From assembly GCA_001797695.1 (NCBI GenBank), contig MGQD01000039.1, forward strand, positions 8,843-15,319: a DNA stretch of 6,477 bases, in the 5' to 3' direction. The stretch's first letter is position 1; each line of letters starts with the position of its first letter. The position numbers and the translations under genes were made by a program. The notes beneath the pieces are model-generated. The model did no database searches. It saw only the letters and a list, made by a program, of their open reading frames with translations, and was not told the DNA's origin. Below, piece after piece: positions 1 through 5,632 of this stretch. This DNA is from Deltaproteobacteria bacterium RBG_13_49_15 (GTDB taxonomy: Bacteria > Desulfobacterota > Desulfobacteria > Desulfobacterales > UBA2156).

Positions 1-11
1 GATACGACAGG

Positions 12-194
12 CTATGATTTTTTCTCTTCTTCGATTTTGCCTGACTCTTCTTTATCCGCATCGGATGTCGCCTTTTTGAAATTCCTGATCCCCTTTCCGA
101 TTCCCGCTCCGATTTCAGGGAGCTTTCCGGCGCCGAAAATGATCAATACGATGATCAGGATGATCAACAGCTCCCAATGTCCCAGTCCAAACAT
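12..194 (-). CDS. tatA: TatA/TatE-family twin-arginine translocase subunit
   Basis: TatA-type pore-forming subunit of the Tat pathway, which moves folded proteins with a twin-arginine signal across the inner membrane; it oligomerises after TatBC binds substrate. The 60 residues show the family layout: a short N-terminal membrane helix (about residues 8-20) with a polar Glu at position 8, the F20-G21 hinge, the KLPE motif (24-27), a Gly-rich amphipathic helix (about 28-42) and a charged Lys/Glu tail. The length is at the short end of the family, as is common in Desulfobacterota. The start is fixed by a strong AGGAGG site five bases upstream of the ATG, which overlaps the TAG stop of the preceding gene, so the two are almost certainly cotranscribed and coupled. 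No tatC or tatB is present in the window, so the partners must lie elsewhere. TatA and TatE cannot be told apart from sequence alone. The family call is very secure. Confidence 0.95.
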   Translation of the reverse strand: MFGLGHWELLIILIIVLIIFGAGKLPEIGAGIGKGIRNFKKATSDADKEESGKIEEEKKS

Positions 195-203
195 ATATAC
201 CTC

Positions 204-614
204 CTAATCTTCGGGATGGGTTTGTCTTAGTTCGTTTAGAAGATGGGTGAATTCTTTTGATTTTAAATATCTATCAACGGCCCCCTGATAATCGATCCAT
301 GTTTTCCAAATATCGAGCCACGGTTCGTTATGCCAGTAGCAATCAGGATCCCCTTCCCCTTTCAGGCGATTGATGTAATCGACGTACTCCTCGGCACAGC
401 TTTCACAAAACCGGTAAGGAACCCGGTGCGGATCGATTCTATTTTGCTCGGACAAAGAGGTGTCAATTTGCGTTCCGCATTTTTCACATTTCAATGAGCA
501 ATGGGTGCATTGAAACACCTTCCGAACCGTCAGGATCTTCTGTTTTCGGATCAAAGCCGTCTTCTGCTCGCCCGAAAGCTTGATGCGATTTTCAATGGAG
601 ATGATTTCCGCCAT
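204..614 (-). CDS. Cys-rich putative zinc-binding protein, function unknown
   Basis: I do not recognise a named family. The 136-residue protein looks soluble, with no signal peptide or membrane segment. Cysteines are arranged as C36-x2-C39-x3-C43-x2-C46, then C70-x2-C73, with C92 and H95 further on. Three CxxC pairs are typical of structural zinc sites (zinc-ribbon or treble-clef-like), though an iron-sulfur or redox role is not excluded. Residues 1-33 are charged, and the C-terminal third is rich in Trp, Tyr and acidic residues. The ATG at 612-614 is the first usable start; an AGGAAG-like ribosome site lies about 15 bases upstream, farther than ideal. The gene is first in a two-gene operon with tatA: only nine bases separate its stop from the tatA start, and its stop lies inside the tatA ribosome site. 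Position suggests a link to Tat export or to a metalloprotein cargo, but that is inference. The reality of the gene is well supported by the promoter, the tight spacing and the Cys pattern. Confidence 0.85.
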   Translation of the reverse strand: MAEIISIENRIKLSGEQKTALIRKQKILTVRKVFQCTHCSLKCEKCGTQIDTSLSEQNRIDPHRVPYRFCESCAEEYVDYINRLKGEGDPDCYWHNEPWLDIWKTWIDYQGAVDRYLKSKEFTHLLNELRQTHPED

Positions 615-677
615 GATTTTGTTAAATGACTTCCTGTCGGTAAAAAGAGAATGAACCCCTATTTTTTATTTGCCTTA

Positions 678-706
678 TGTATAACACCCTGTTGATCGGG
701 TGTCAA
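678..706 (-). promoter_or_regulatory. Strong sigma-70-like promoter for the Cys-rich gene and tatA
   Basis: Read on the minus strand, there is a perfect -35 hexamer TTGACA (701-706), a 17-base spacer (684-700) and a -10 hexamer TATACA (678-683, five of six matches to TATAAT). Transcription should start near base 670, leaving a leader of about 55 bases before the ATG at 614. It points directly into the Cys-rich gene/tatA operon. This is the best promoter match I found in the window. Confidence 0.75.
684..703. promoter_or_regulatory. Perfect inverted repeat ACACCC-N8-GGGTGT inside the promoter, putative operator
   Basis: A perfect 6+6 inverted repeat with an 8-base centre occupies the whole spacer of the minus-strand promoter and overlaps the first three bases of its -35 hexamer. 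Its 14-base centre-to-centre spacing would place both half-sites on nearly the same DNA face, as for a dimeric repressor. A protein bound here would block RNA polymerase. No regulator gene is visible nearby, so the binding protein is unknown. A chance palindrome or a transcribed hairpin is the alternative, but the repeat lies upstream of the predicted start on the minus strand, so a role in the leader RNA of that operon is unlikely. Confidence 0.4.
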
Positions 707-782
707 TCACAACCCGGCTTTCTTTTGGCCGGCATAAATGCATATGGATGGAATTTGGGGTAAGACCGGCCTCTTTTGATGA

Positions 783-818
783 ATCAGCTCCAGCTTGTCA
801 AGATGCCAGGGATCTGAT
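783..818 (+). promoter_or_regulatory. Imperfect inverted repeat upstream of the MetE-like gene
   Basis: ATCAGCTCC (783-791) is matched by GGATCTGAT (810-818), eight of nine positions complementary with an 18-base loop. It overlaps the candidate plus-strand promoter at 795-823 and could be an operator or a leader hairpin. I looked for conserved cores of SAM and cobalamin riboswitches in 615-878 and did not see them (no GCCACTG-type B12 box). Confidence 0.25.
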
Positions 819-823
819 AGCGT
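795..823 (+). promoter_or_regulatory. Candidate sigma-70 promoter for the MetE-like gene
   Basis: TTGTCA (795-800, five of six matches to TTGACA) is followed by a 17-base spacer and TAGCGT (818-823), which keeps the T1, A2 and T6 positions of the -10 box but is otherwise weak. It would give a leader of about 48 bases before the ATG at 879. Supported by pattern only; a regulated or alternative promoter elsewhere in 707-878 is possible. Confidence 0.3.
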
Positions 824-878
824 TGAATAAAAACTCAAGAGTCGATTCACCAACTTCGATCCTAAGAGGCGATCATTC

Positions 879-1946
879 ATGCCGTTTCCCTTTAAACCCG
901 GATGTCTTCCGCTTCTGATCGGCAGCCTTCCGCTTTCCGATCATGCGAAAGCGATGGCGCTGATATTAAAATACACTCCTGAAATTCCTTCATGGCCCCA
1001 GCTTCCCACCTACCGGGAAGAGATGATGGTCGCACAGTTTCTTGAAGGACTGCCGGGAGTAAAAGAACAAGGCTCGTCGAGCTTCGTCGACACGGAAGAT
1101 GAGGAGTTCGATGTCGAGCTTCTCCGGTTTTACGAAGAGTATCTTGCAGTAACCGAGGGCAGTTCGGACCTTCTGAAAAGCCGGTTTTCCTTAAATGAAA
1201 AGACGGCCAAAGGGTTTTTCAAGCTGATCGAAGTCATCGAGACCCTCTCACCCCCTCCATTGGCCGTTAAGGGGCAGATCACCGGCCCGGTGACAGCCGG
1301 CACCGCGTTAAAGAAAAAAAACGGCCAAGCCGTGTTTTATGATGAGCAGATGCGGGATGTCTTGGTAAAGATCCTGACTCTAAAAGCCAGGTGGCAGGCC
1401 AGATCCCTTTCCAGGATCGGATCTCCTGTTATCATTTTCATTGACGAACCGGGTATGGCCGGATTCGGTTCATCCGAACTCATCAGCATCTCGCGGGAAC
1501 AGGTGAATCAATCCTTTGAACCGGTTATTGAAGGGATTAAATCCGAAGGAGGGCTGGCCGGCATCCATGTCTGTGCCAACACCGACTGGTCTTTGATACT
1601 GGAAAGCCCCTTCGATATCATCAATTTTGATGCGTACTCTTATTTTGACCGCTTTATCCTCTATGCCGAGCCCATCAGACGGTTTATCCGAAACGGCGGC
1701 ATAATCGCCTATGGTTTGGTTCCCACGTTAAACATAGAAGATCTTCAAAAGGAAACTCCCGATTCCCTTTCGGCCTTATGGGAAGCCAGGGTAAGGCTAA
1801 TGGCAGATCTGGGGATTGATCGCAATCAAGTGATCCGGCAATCTCTGATCACCCCAAGCTGCGGGGCCGGCTCATTAAACCTTGATTTGATGACAAAGGT
1901 GCTTAAATTGACGCGCAGTATATCCGATCGGTCGAGAAACGGATGA
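879..1946 (+). CDS. MetE-core / UROD-like methyltransferase, probable short methionine synthase
   Basis: Probable cytosolic zinc-dependent methyltransferase that passes a methyl group to a thiol such as homocysteine. At 355 residues it matches only the C-terminal catalytic barrel of MetE (full MetE is about 750). Visible landmarks are an N-terminal IGSLPLSD strand (14-21), KGQITGPVTAG (131-141), IFIDEPGM (186-193), the zinc motif GIHVCAN with H230 and C232, and TPSCGAGSLN with C328. These correspond to the His-x-Cys and distal Cys zinc ligands of MetE, and all three are kept, which favours a working thiol-alkylating enzyme over plain uroporphyrinogen decarboxylase. MetE's folate-binding N-terminal half is absent, so the methyl donor is uncertain: a methylcorrinoid protein is plausible, as in other folate-independent core methionine synthases. 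The ATG is chosen because AAGAGG sits nine bases upstream and the conserved first strand follows. An 80-base gap separates it from moxR. Family call secure; exact reaction not. Confidence 0.85.
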   Translation: MPFPFKPGCLPLLIGSLPLSDHAKAMALILKYTPEIPSWPQLPTYREEMMVAQFLEGLPGVKEQGSSSFVDTEDEEFDVELLRFYEEYLAVTEGSSDLLKSRFSLNEKTAKGFFKLIEVIETLSPPPLAVKGQITGPVTAGTALKKKNGQAVFYDEQMRDVLVKILTLKARWQARSLSRIGSPVIIFIDEPGMAGFGSSELISISREQVNQSFEPVIEGIKSEGGLAGIHVCANTDWSLILESPFDIINFDAYSYFDRFILYAEPIRRFIRNGGIIAYGLVPTLNIEDLQKETPDSLSALWEARVRLMADLGIDRNQVIRQSLITPSCGAGSLNLDLMTKVLKLTRSISDRSRNG

Positions 1947-1977
1947 GAGAGGCAATACTCTTAACCGGCAACAAAAA

Positions 1978-2003
1978 CGGGCTCACATTTACGGTGAAGC
2001 CCG
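1978..2003. other. Imperfect stem-loop between the MetE-like gene and moxR
   Basis: CGGGCT (1978-1983) pairs with AGCCCG (1998-2003), and CAC (1984-1986) pairs with GTG (1994-1996) across a bulged A, around a 7-base loop. On the plus strand no T-run follows, so it is not a standard intrinsic terminator for the upstream gene; it could be an attenuating or mRNA-stabilising hairpin. On the minus strand it is followed by TTTTTG and looks like a terminator, but no minus-strand gene lies immediately upstream to use it. Confidence 0.4.
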
Positions 2004-2026
2004 AATTACAAATGTAAGGAAAAGGA

Positions 2027-2878
2027 ATGAATCAGGAGAACAAACACCGTTTCACAGGAGCAACGCGCTATGTTTTGGACGATGAACTGGCTGGGATCGT
2101 CAATATTTCCATAGCGCTTCAAATGCCGCTTCTTTTGAAAGGAGAGCCCGGCACCGGAAAAACCATGCTGGCCCACGCCATCGCAGAAAGCCTGCAGATG
2201 CCGTTTATCGTATTAAACGTCAAATCGAGCATGAAGCTTATTGATGCGTTGTATCAATACGATACCTTGACCCGTTTAAACGACAGCCGGTTCGGAGATT
2301 CGAACCGGGATGTAAGCAACATCGAGGAATATATCAAGATGGGGAAAATCGGCCAGTCCTTCACCTCGGAGGAGCGCACCGTTCTTCTCATCGATGAGAT
2401 CGACAAGGCCGATACCGATTTCCAGGACGACATGCTCGATGTCCTGGATCAGATGGAATTCGACATCATCGAAATCGATAAGACCATCCGTGCCACGCAT
2501 CGTCCGGTAATCATCATCACATCGAATGCAAAAAAGGACTTGAGCGATCCGTTTCTGGGAAGATGCAATTTCCATCACATCGCCTTTCCCGACCCGAAAA
2601 TGATGCGAAAGATCATCAACGTCCATTTTCCGGAGATCGATTCCGACCTCATGGAAAATGCCGTTGACACCTTTTACAAGCTTCGGGAGATTGATTCCGT
2701 TGAGAAAAGACCTGCCACCCGGGAACTGATCAATTGGATCCGGGCGCTGCATGCCGACCCTGATTTCAAACCGAAGCGCCTGGTTAAAGGAGAGGTCCCG
2801 TTTTTAGGCGTGCTGTTTAAAAAAAGCCAGGATTACGAGAGAGCCGGCCAGGTCATCAGCCGGAAACGGCTTTTCTGA
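2027..2878 (+). CDS. MoxR-family AAA+ ATPase
   Basis: Cytosolic AAA+ ATPase of the MoxR group, whose members (NorQ, CbbQ, CoxD, MoxR) act with VWA-domain partners to remodel, activate or load cofactors into client enzymes. The 283 residues carry Walker A GEPGTGKT (39-46), Walker B VLLIDEID (119-126), a sensor-1 ITSN with N167, the likely arginine finger R179 in LGRC, and a sensor-2 motif PATREL with R232, so all catalytic elements are intact. Length is normal for single-domain MoxR proteins. The ATG has AAGGA six bases upstream. The next gene, a CoxE-like VWA protein, begins 10 bases after the stop, a spacing that fits an obligate pair. The upstream MetE-like gene is separated by 80 bases and a stem-loop, so membership in the same transcript is likely but not certain. 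The client cannot be named from sequence. Family assignment is very secure. Confidence 0.93.
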   Translation: MNQENKHRFTGATRYVLDDELAGIVNISIALQMPLLLKGEPGTGKTMLAHAIAESLQMPFIVLNVKSSMKLIDALYQYDTLTRLNDSRFGDSNRDVSNIEEYIKMGKIGQSFTSEERTVLLIDEIDKADTDFQDDMLDVLDQMEFDIIEIDKTIRATHRPVIIITSNAKKDLSDPFLGRCNFHHIAFPDPKMMRKIINVHFPEIDSDLMENAVDTFYKLREIDSVEKRPATRELINWIRALHADPDFKPKRLVKGEVPFLGVLFKKSQDYERAGQVISRKRLF

Positions 2879-2888
2879 TATACGCCAT

Positions 2889-4082
2889 ATGTTTATCGAT
2901 TTTTTTTATAAGCTCAAGGACGCCGGAATTCCGGTGAACCCCACCGCTTTTCTTACCCTTCAGAAAGCCTTAAGCCGCGGACTGATCAGCTCCATTGACG
3001 ACTTCTACACCGCATCAAGATCGATTCTGATCAAGAGCGAGCGGTATTTCGACCGGTTCGACCAGGTTTTTGCCCATCATTTCGAAGGCGCCGAACTTCC
3101 GGATTTTGAAACCGTTGAACTCTCCGATATGGCAAAAGTCCTGCTGGAGCAGTGGCTAAAAGACCCGGAAACCGTATCAAGGCTTCTGGGAGTCGATGAA
3201 TCGGCCCTGACCAAGTTGACTCCCGAACAACTCATCGACTATTTCAAGGAGCGGCTTAAGGAACAGACCGGAGAGCACCACGGCGGAAGCAAATGGATCG
3301 GAACCGGCGGAACGTCACCGGTGGGGCATTCCGGATACCATCCGGGAGGAATGCGCGTGGGCGGAGTTTCCCGGAATAAATCAGCGGTGAAGGTCGCCAT
3401 GGAGCGACGTTACAGGGATTACTCCCTGTCCGGCCCTTTGACCCAAAGCCAGATCGGGGAAGCGCTCAAACGGCTCCGGTGCATGATTCCGGTGGGCCCA
3501 AAAGATAACGTCAATATCGACGCCACCATTTATCAGACCATGAAAAATGCGGGAGAAATTGAAATCGTCTTTGACAGGCGGCTCAAAGACCGTCTTAAGG
3601 TGATTCTGGCCATCGACAACGGCGGATGGTCCATGGATCCTTACATTCCGGTGGTCCAAACCCTTTTTGATTATGCGAGAGCCCAGTTTAAAGACTTGAA
3701 AACCTTTTTCTTCCACAACGCCATCTATGACAATATTTGGGAGGACCCATCCAGATACCGGAAACCTTTAAAGGTAGATGAGCTAATCCGGTTTGATCCT
3801 CAGACACGGTTTATTCTGGTGGGGGATGCCAGCATGGCCCCATATGAATTGATGGCAACAGACGGGTCCATTCACATCGAAGAAAGAAGCACCCGGCCTG
3901 GAATTGAACGCCTGAAATTTGTCGCCGGCACATTTCCTCACAGCGTTTGGCTGAACCCCGTCCCGTCCCGCATCTGGGGGTACACCCGAACCATCGTGGC
4001 CATCTCTCAAATATTCCCCATGTTCGAGCTGTCGTTGGATGGGCTTGAAAAAGCGGTTCACCGCCTTATGGCCAAAGAATGA
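2889..4082 (+). CDS. CoxE-like VWA-domain protein, partner of the MoxR ATPase
   Basis: Probable cytosolic adaptor for the MoxR ATPase encoded 10 bases upstream. Residues 1-70 (FIDFFYKLKDAGIPVNP onward) have the helical N-terminus of CoxE-type proteins. A Gly/His-rich linker follows at about 129-160, with H130, H131, H147 and H151. The VWA fold spans about 235-397: strand VILAIDNGGWSMDPY (238-252), then RFILVGDASMAPYEL (307-321), and a C-terminal WLNP...WGYTRT segment ending in a helix. The usual metal-site motif DxSxS is not present: it reads D243-N-G-G-W-S248, with a second conserved-looking Asp at D313. I believe close relatives share this form, but cannot check here. The site may bind metal differently or not at all. 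No clear ribosome site precedes the ATG, so translation is probably coupled to moxR. It ends 35 bases from the convergent tatD. The family call is good; the client is unknown. Confidence 0.85.
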   Translation: MFIDFFYKLKDAGIPVNPTAFLTLQKALSRGLISSIDDFYTASRSILIKSERYFDRFDQVFAHHFEGAELPDFETVELSDMAKVLLEQWLKDPETVSRLLGVDESALTKLTPEQLIDYFKERLKEQTGEHHGGSKWIGTGGTSPVGHSGYHPGGMRVGGVSRNKSAVKVAMERRYRDYSLSGPLTQSQIGEALKRLRCMIPVGPKDNVNIDATIYQTMKNAGEIEIVFDRRLKDRLKVILAIDNGGWSMDPYIPVVQTLFDYARAQFKDLKTFFFHNAIYDNIWEDPSRYRKPLKVDELIRFDPQTRFILVGDASMAPYELMATDGSIHIEERSTRPGIERLKFVAGTFPHSVWLNPVPSRIWGYTRTIVAISQIFPMFELSLDGLEKAVHRLMAKE

Positions 4083-4117
4083 CCGTTTTGTCCGGCGCAA
4101 AGCTGCAGATCGCTTTT

Positions 4118-4909
4118 TTACGACGGCAACGGCTTGATCCGAAAGAGCCGGCAGGTGTTTTTCCAGGTGGCATCTGCAAGGCGTTCGGGATCCTCCTTTC
4201 GGATCCTGGCCAGCTTGGAGAGCACCGACCTGACAAAGGCCGGTTCATTGCGGCGGGTATTTTTCTTTTCTGGAAGCGGCGTCAGATAAGGGGCGTCGGT
4301 TTCAATTAAAAGCCTTTCCATCGGTATGGTTCCGCATAGCTTCTGCAGGTCAGATCCTCTTTCATTTTGCGTTACGATGCCGGTGATGCCGATAGAATAG
4401 CCGAAATCCAGGTATGCCCTGAGTTCATTCCGGTTTCCGCTGAAGCAATGCACAACCGCCGGTCGCCCCTTCTGGCCATGGGTCTTTAGGATCTCAATGA
4501 GGCGTCCCCGGGTATCCCGTTCATGAAGAATAATGGGAAGATCCAATTCGGTTGCGATTTCAATCTGCTTTACAAACCATTTCTCCTGAATCTCTCTTGG
4601 GGAAAACATCCGGTTAAAATCAAGCCCTATCTCTCCCCAGGCGCAGACTTTTGAATCGCGGACAAGCATTTTTAAATGATCCAAATCCTCCTCTGAACAC
4701 GTTTTGGAATCGTGCGGATGAAATCCCACTGAGGTATAAACCCCATCAAACGATCGGGCGATGGAAAGGGCCTTCTCAGAGCTTATTCGATCGATACCGG
4801 CTATCAACATCCCCGTGACCCCCGCCTTTCTGGCGCGATCGATCACCTCTCCAACGTCCTTATTAAACGCCGGATCATCAAGATGGCAATGACTGTCAAA
4901 AATGTTCAT
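4118..4909 (-). CDS. tatD: TatD-family metal-dependent hydrolase (DNase)
   Basis: Cytosolic TIM-barrel metallohydrolase; characterised relatives are 3'-5' exonucleases acting on DNA and some RNA, with links to repair and DNA turnover. Despite the name the family is not part of the Tat translocon. The 263 residues are full family length. Metal and catalytic residues are all visible: H7 and H9 in FDSHCHLD (4-11), E93 in GEIGLD (92-97), H129 in ILHERD, H154 in VVHCFSG, and D205 in IETDAPYL (202-209). The start is fixed by the conserved N-terminal FDSHCHLD strand just after the ATG; TAAGG lies nine bases upstream. It is a single gene, convergent with the VWA gene (35 bases between stops, no convincing terminator) and divergent from the FecR gene. 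YcfH/YjjV-type paralogues cannot be separated by sequence alone. The family call is essentially certain. Confidence 0.95.
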   Translation of the reverse strand: MNIFDSHCHLDDPAFNKDVGEVIDRARKAGVTGMLIAGIDRISSEKALSIARSFDGVYTSVGFHPHDSKTCSEEDLDHLKMLVRDSKVCAWGEIGLDFNRMFSPREIQEKWFVKQIEIATELDLPIILHERDTRGRLIEILKTHGQKGRPAVVHCFSGNRNELRAYLDFGYSIGITGIVTQNERGSDLQKLCGTIPMERLLIETDAPYLTPLPEKKNTRRNEPAFVRSVLSKLARIRKEDPERLADATWKNTCRLFRIKPLPS

Positions 4910-5164
4910 TATGGCAAACCTTATCGGATCCTCAAAATTCCTTCAGGAGGACGTTACAATAAAACAGATCATATTTCAATTTCTGACTGAAAATTTTTTC
5001 CCTATTGAAAGGCGCCTGCTGACGGGCACTCCCTTATTTTTATTGAAATTTGATAAAATAACTTATATCATTTCATTAAAAAGAGCGATTGCGGAGTTAG
5101 TGTTAGGATTCAGCAACACCCGACATATTGCCTTTCTCAACCGCGACAATCAAGGAGGTCGGTC
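4910..5164. other. AT-rich divergent intergenic region between tatD and the FecR gene
   Basis: 255 bases of AT-rich DNA that must hold the tatD promoter leftward and the FecR-operon promoter rightward. On the plus strand the only candidates are weak: TTGAAA (5043-5048) with TATATC (5064-5069) at a short 15-base spacing, and an extended -10 TGTTAGGAT (5101-5109) without a -35. A possible 89-codon frame covering 4902-5171 has no ribosome site and overlaps both flanking genes, so I treat the region as non-coding. No riboswitch or small RNA was recognised. Confidence 0.6.
4951..4979 (-). promoter_or_regulatory. Candidate tatD promoter
   Basis: On the minus strand, TTGAAA (4974-4979) is followed by a 17-base spacer and TAACGT (4951-4956). 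The -35 is good and the -10 keeps only T1, A2 and T6. Spacing to the tatD ATG would give a leader of about 35 bases. Pattern evidence only. Confidence 0.3.
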
Positions 5165-5611
5165 ATGTTGAAAAAAATCGCGATATTCATCCTGGCTCCT
5201 CTGACGATTCAAGCCAATGTTCTCTTTGGCGAAGAATTTATCGGGGGATTGAGAAACGCCAAAGGAACCTGTTCTATCGAACGCAATGGAGTCGACATTC
5301 CCGCTCAAAACGGTTTTAAAATCCTTCAAAACGATATTCTTAAAACCGGTCCGAATGGATCTATCGGGGTCATCTTCAAAGACAATACGCGCATTTCCAT
5401 GGGACCCGACAGCCGGATCGTCATGAGCCGGTATGTTTTTGAACCCGATCAAAACCGGTTTTCCTTTCTGGCTAAAATCGTCAAAGGGTCGCTCTCCTAT
5501 ATCTCAGGGTCTCTGGGAAAGCTATCCCCTGAATCGGTGGCCGTCGAGACGCCCACTGCCACTGTCGGGATCCGGGGTACGCGCTTTCTTTTGAAAATCG
5601 ACAATCCATAA
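5165..5611 (+). CDS. Secreted FecR-domain protein
   Basis: Small periplasmic FecR-domain protein. A Sec signal peptide is visible (MLKK followed by a hydrophobic stretch to about residue 21, cleavage probably near G22), and the remaining 126 residues are essentially one FecR domain: NDILKTGPNGSIGVIFKDNT (56-75), MGPDSRI (79-85), AKIVKGSLSYISG (103-115) and the terminal ETPTATVGIRGTRF (128-141). Unlike the anti-sigma regulator FecR it has no N-terminal cytoplasmic domain, and no ECF sigma factor or TonB receptor gene is nearby, so a role in iron-siderophore signalling is unlikely. The start is set by GGAGG six bases upstream of the ATG. It is the first gene of a probable operon with an OmpA-like lipoprotein 21 bases downstream and a CHASE2 protein, and FecR-domain proteins of this kind often accompany CHASE2 sensors. 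Whether it senses a ligand or binds the envelope is unknown. Confidence 0.88.
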   Translation: MLKKIAIFILAPLTIQANVLFGEEFIGGLRNAKGTCSIERNGVDIPAQNGFKILQNDILKTGPNGSIGVIFKDNTRISMGPDSRIVMSRYVFEPDQNRFSFLAKIVKGSLSYISGSLGKLSPESVAVETPTATVGIRGTRFLLKIDNP

Positions 5612-5632
5612 TATTCAAAAAAGATCCGTTTT

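Noticed and set aside
716..735. CCGGC...GCCGG hairpin downstream of the minus-strand promoter's -35
   Set aside because: Five-pair stem with a 9-base loop and no T-run; likely chance.
700..918. Open frame of 72 codons on the plus strand upstream of the MetE-like gene
   Set aside because: Starts at GTG inside the minus-strand promoter palindrome, has no ribosome site, no recognisable protein features, and overlaps the well-supported start at 879.
2276..2752. Long minus-strand open frame opposite moxR
   Set aside because: Antisense shadow of a strongly conserved AAA+ gene; the translation has no family features.
4099..4119. AAAGC-N8-GCTTT followed by a T-run between the VWA gene and tatD, a possible terminator
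   Set aside because: Stem is only five pairs, mostly A-T, with an 8-base loop; too weak to call an intrinsic terminator, and the T-run ends in the tatD stop codon.
12..4909. Functional link between tatA and tatD
   Set aside because: They are in separate operons four kilobases apart with other genes between, and TatD-family proteins are nucleases not required for Tat export.
4943..4952. AGGAGG on the plus strand inside the tatD-FecR gap
   Set aside because: No ATG, GTG or TTG follows at a usable distance, so it does not start a gene.
4902..5171. Open frame of 89 codons on the plus strand spanning the tatD-FecR gap
   Set aside because: Overlaps the start of both flanking genes, lacks a ribosome site, and its composition reflects AT-rich intergenic DNA.
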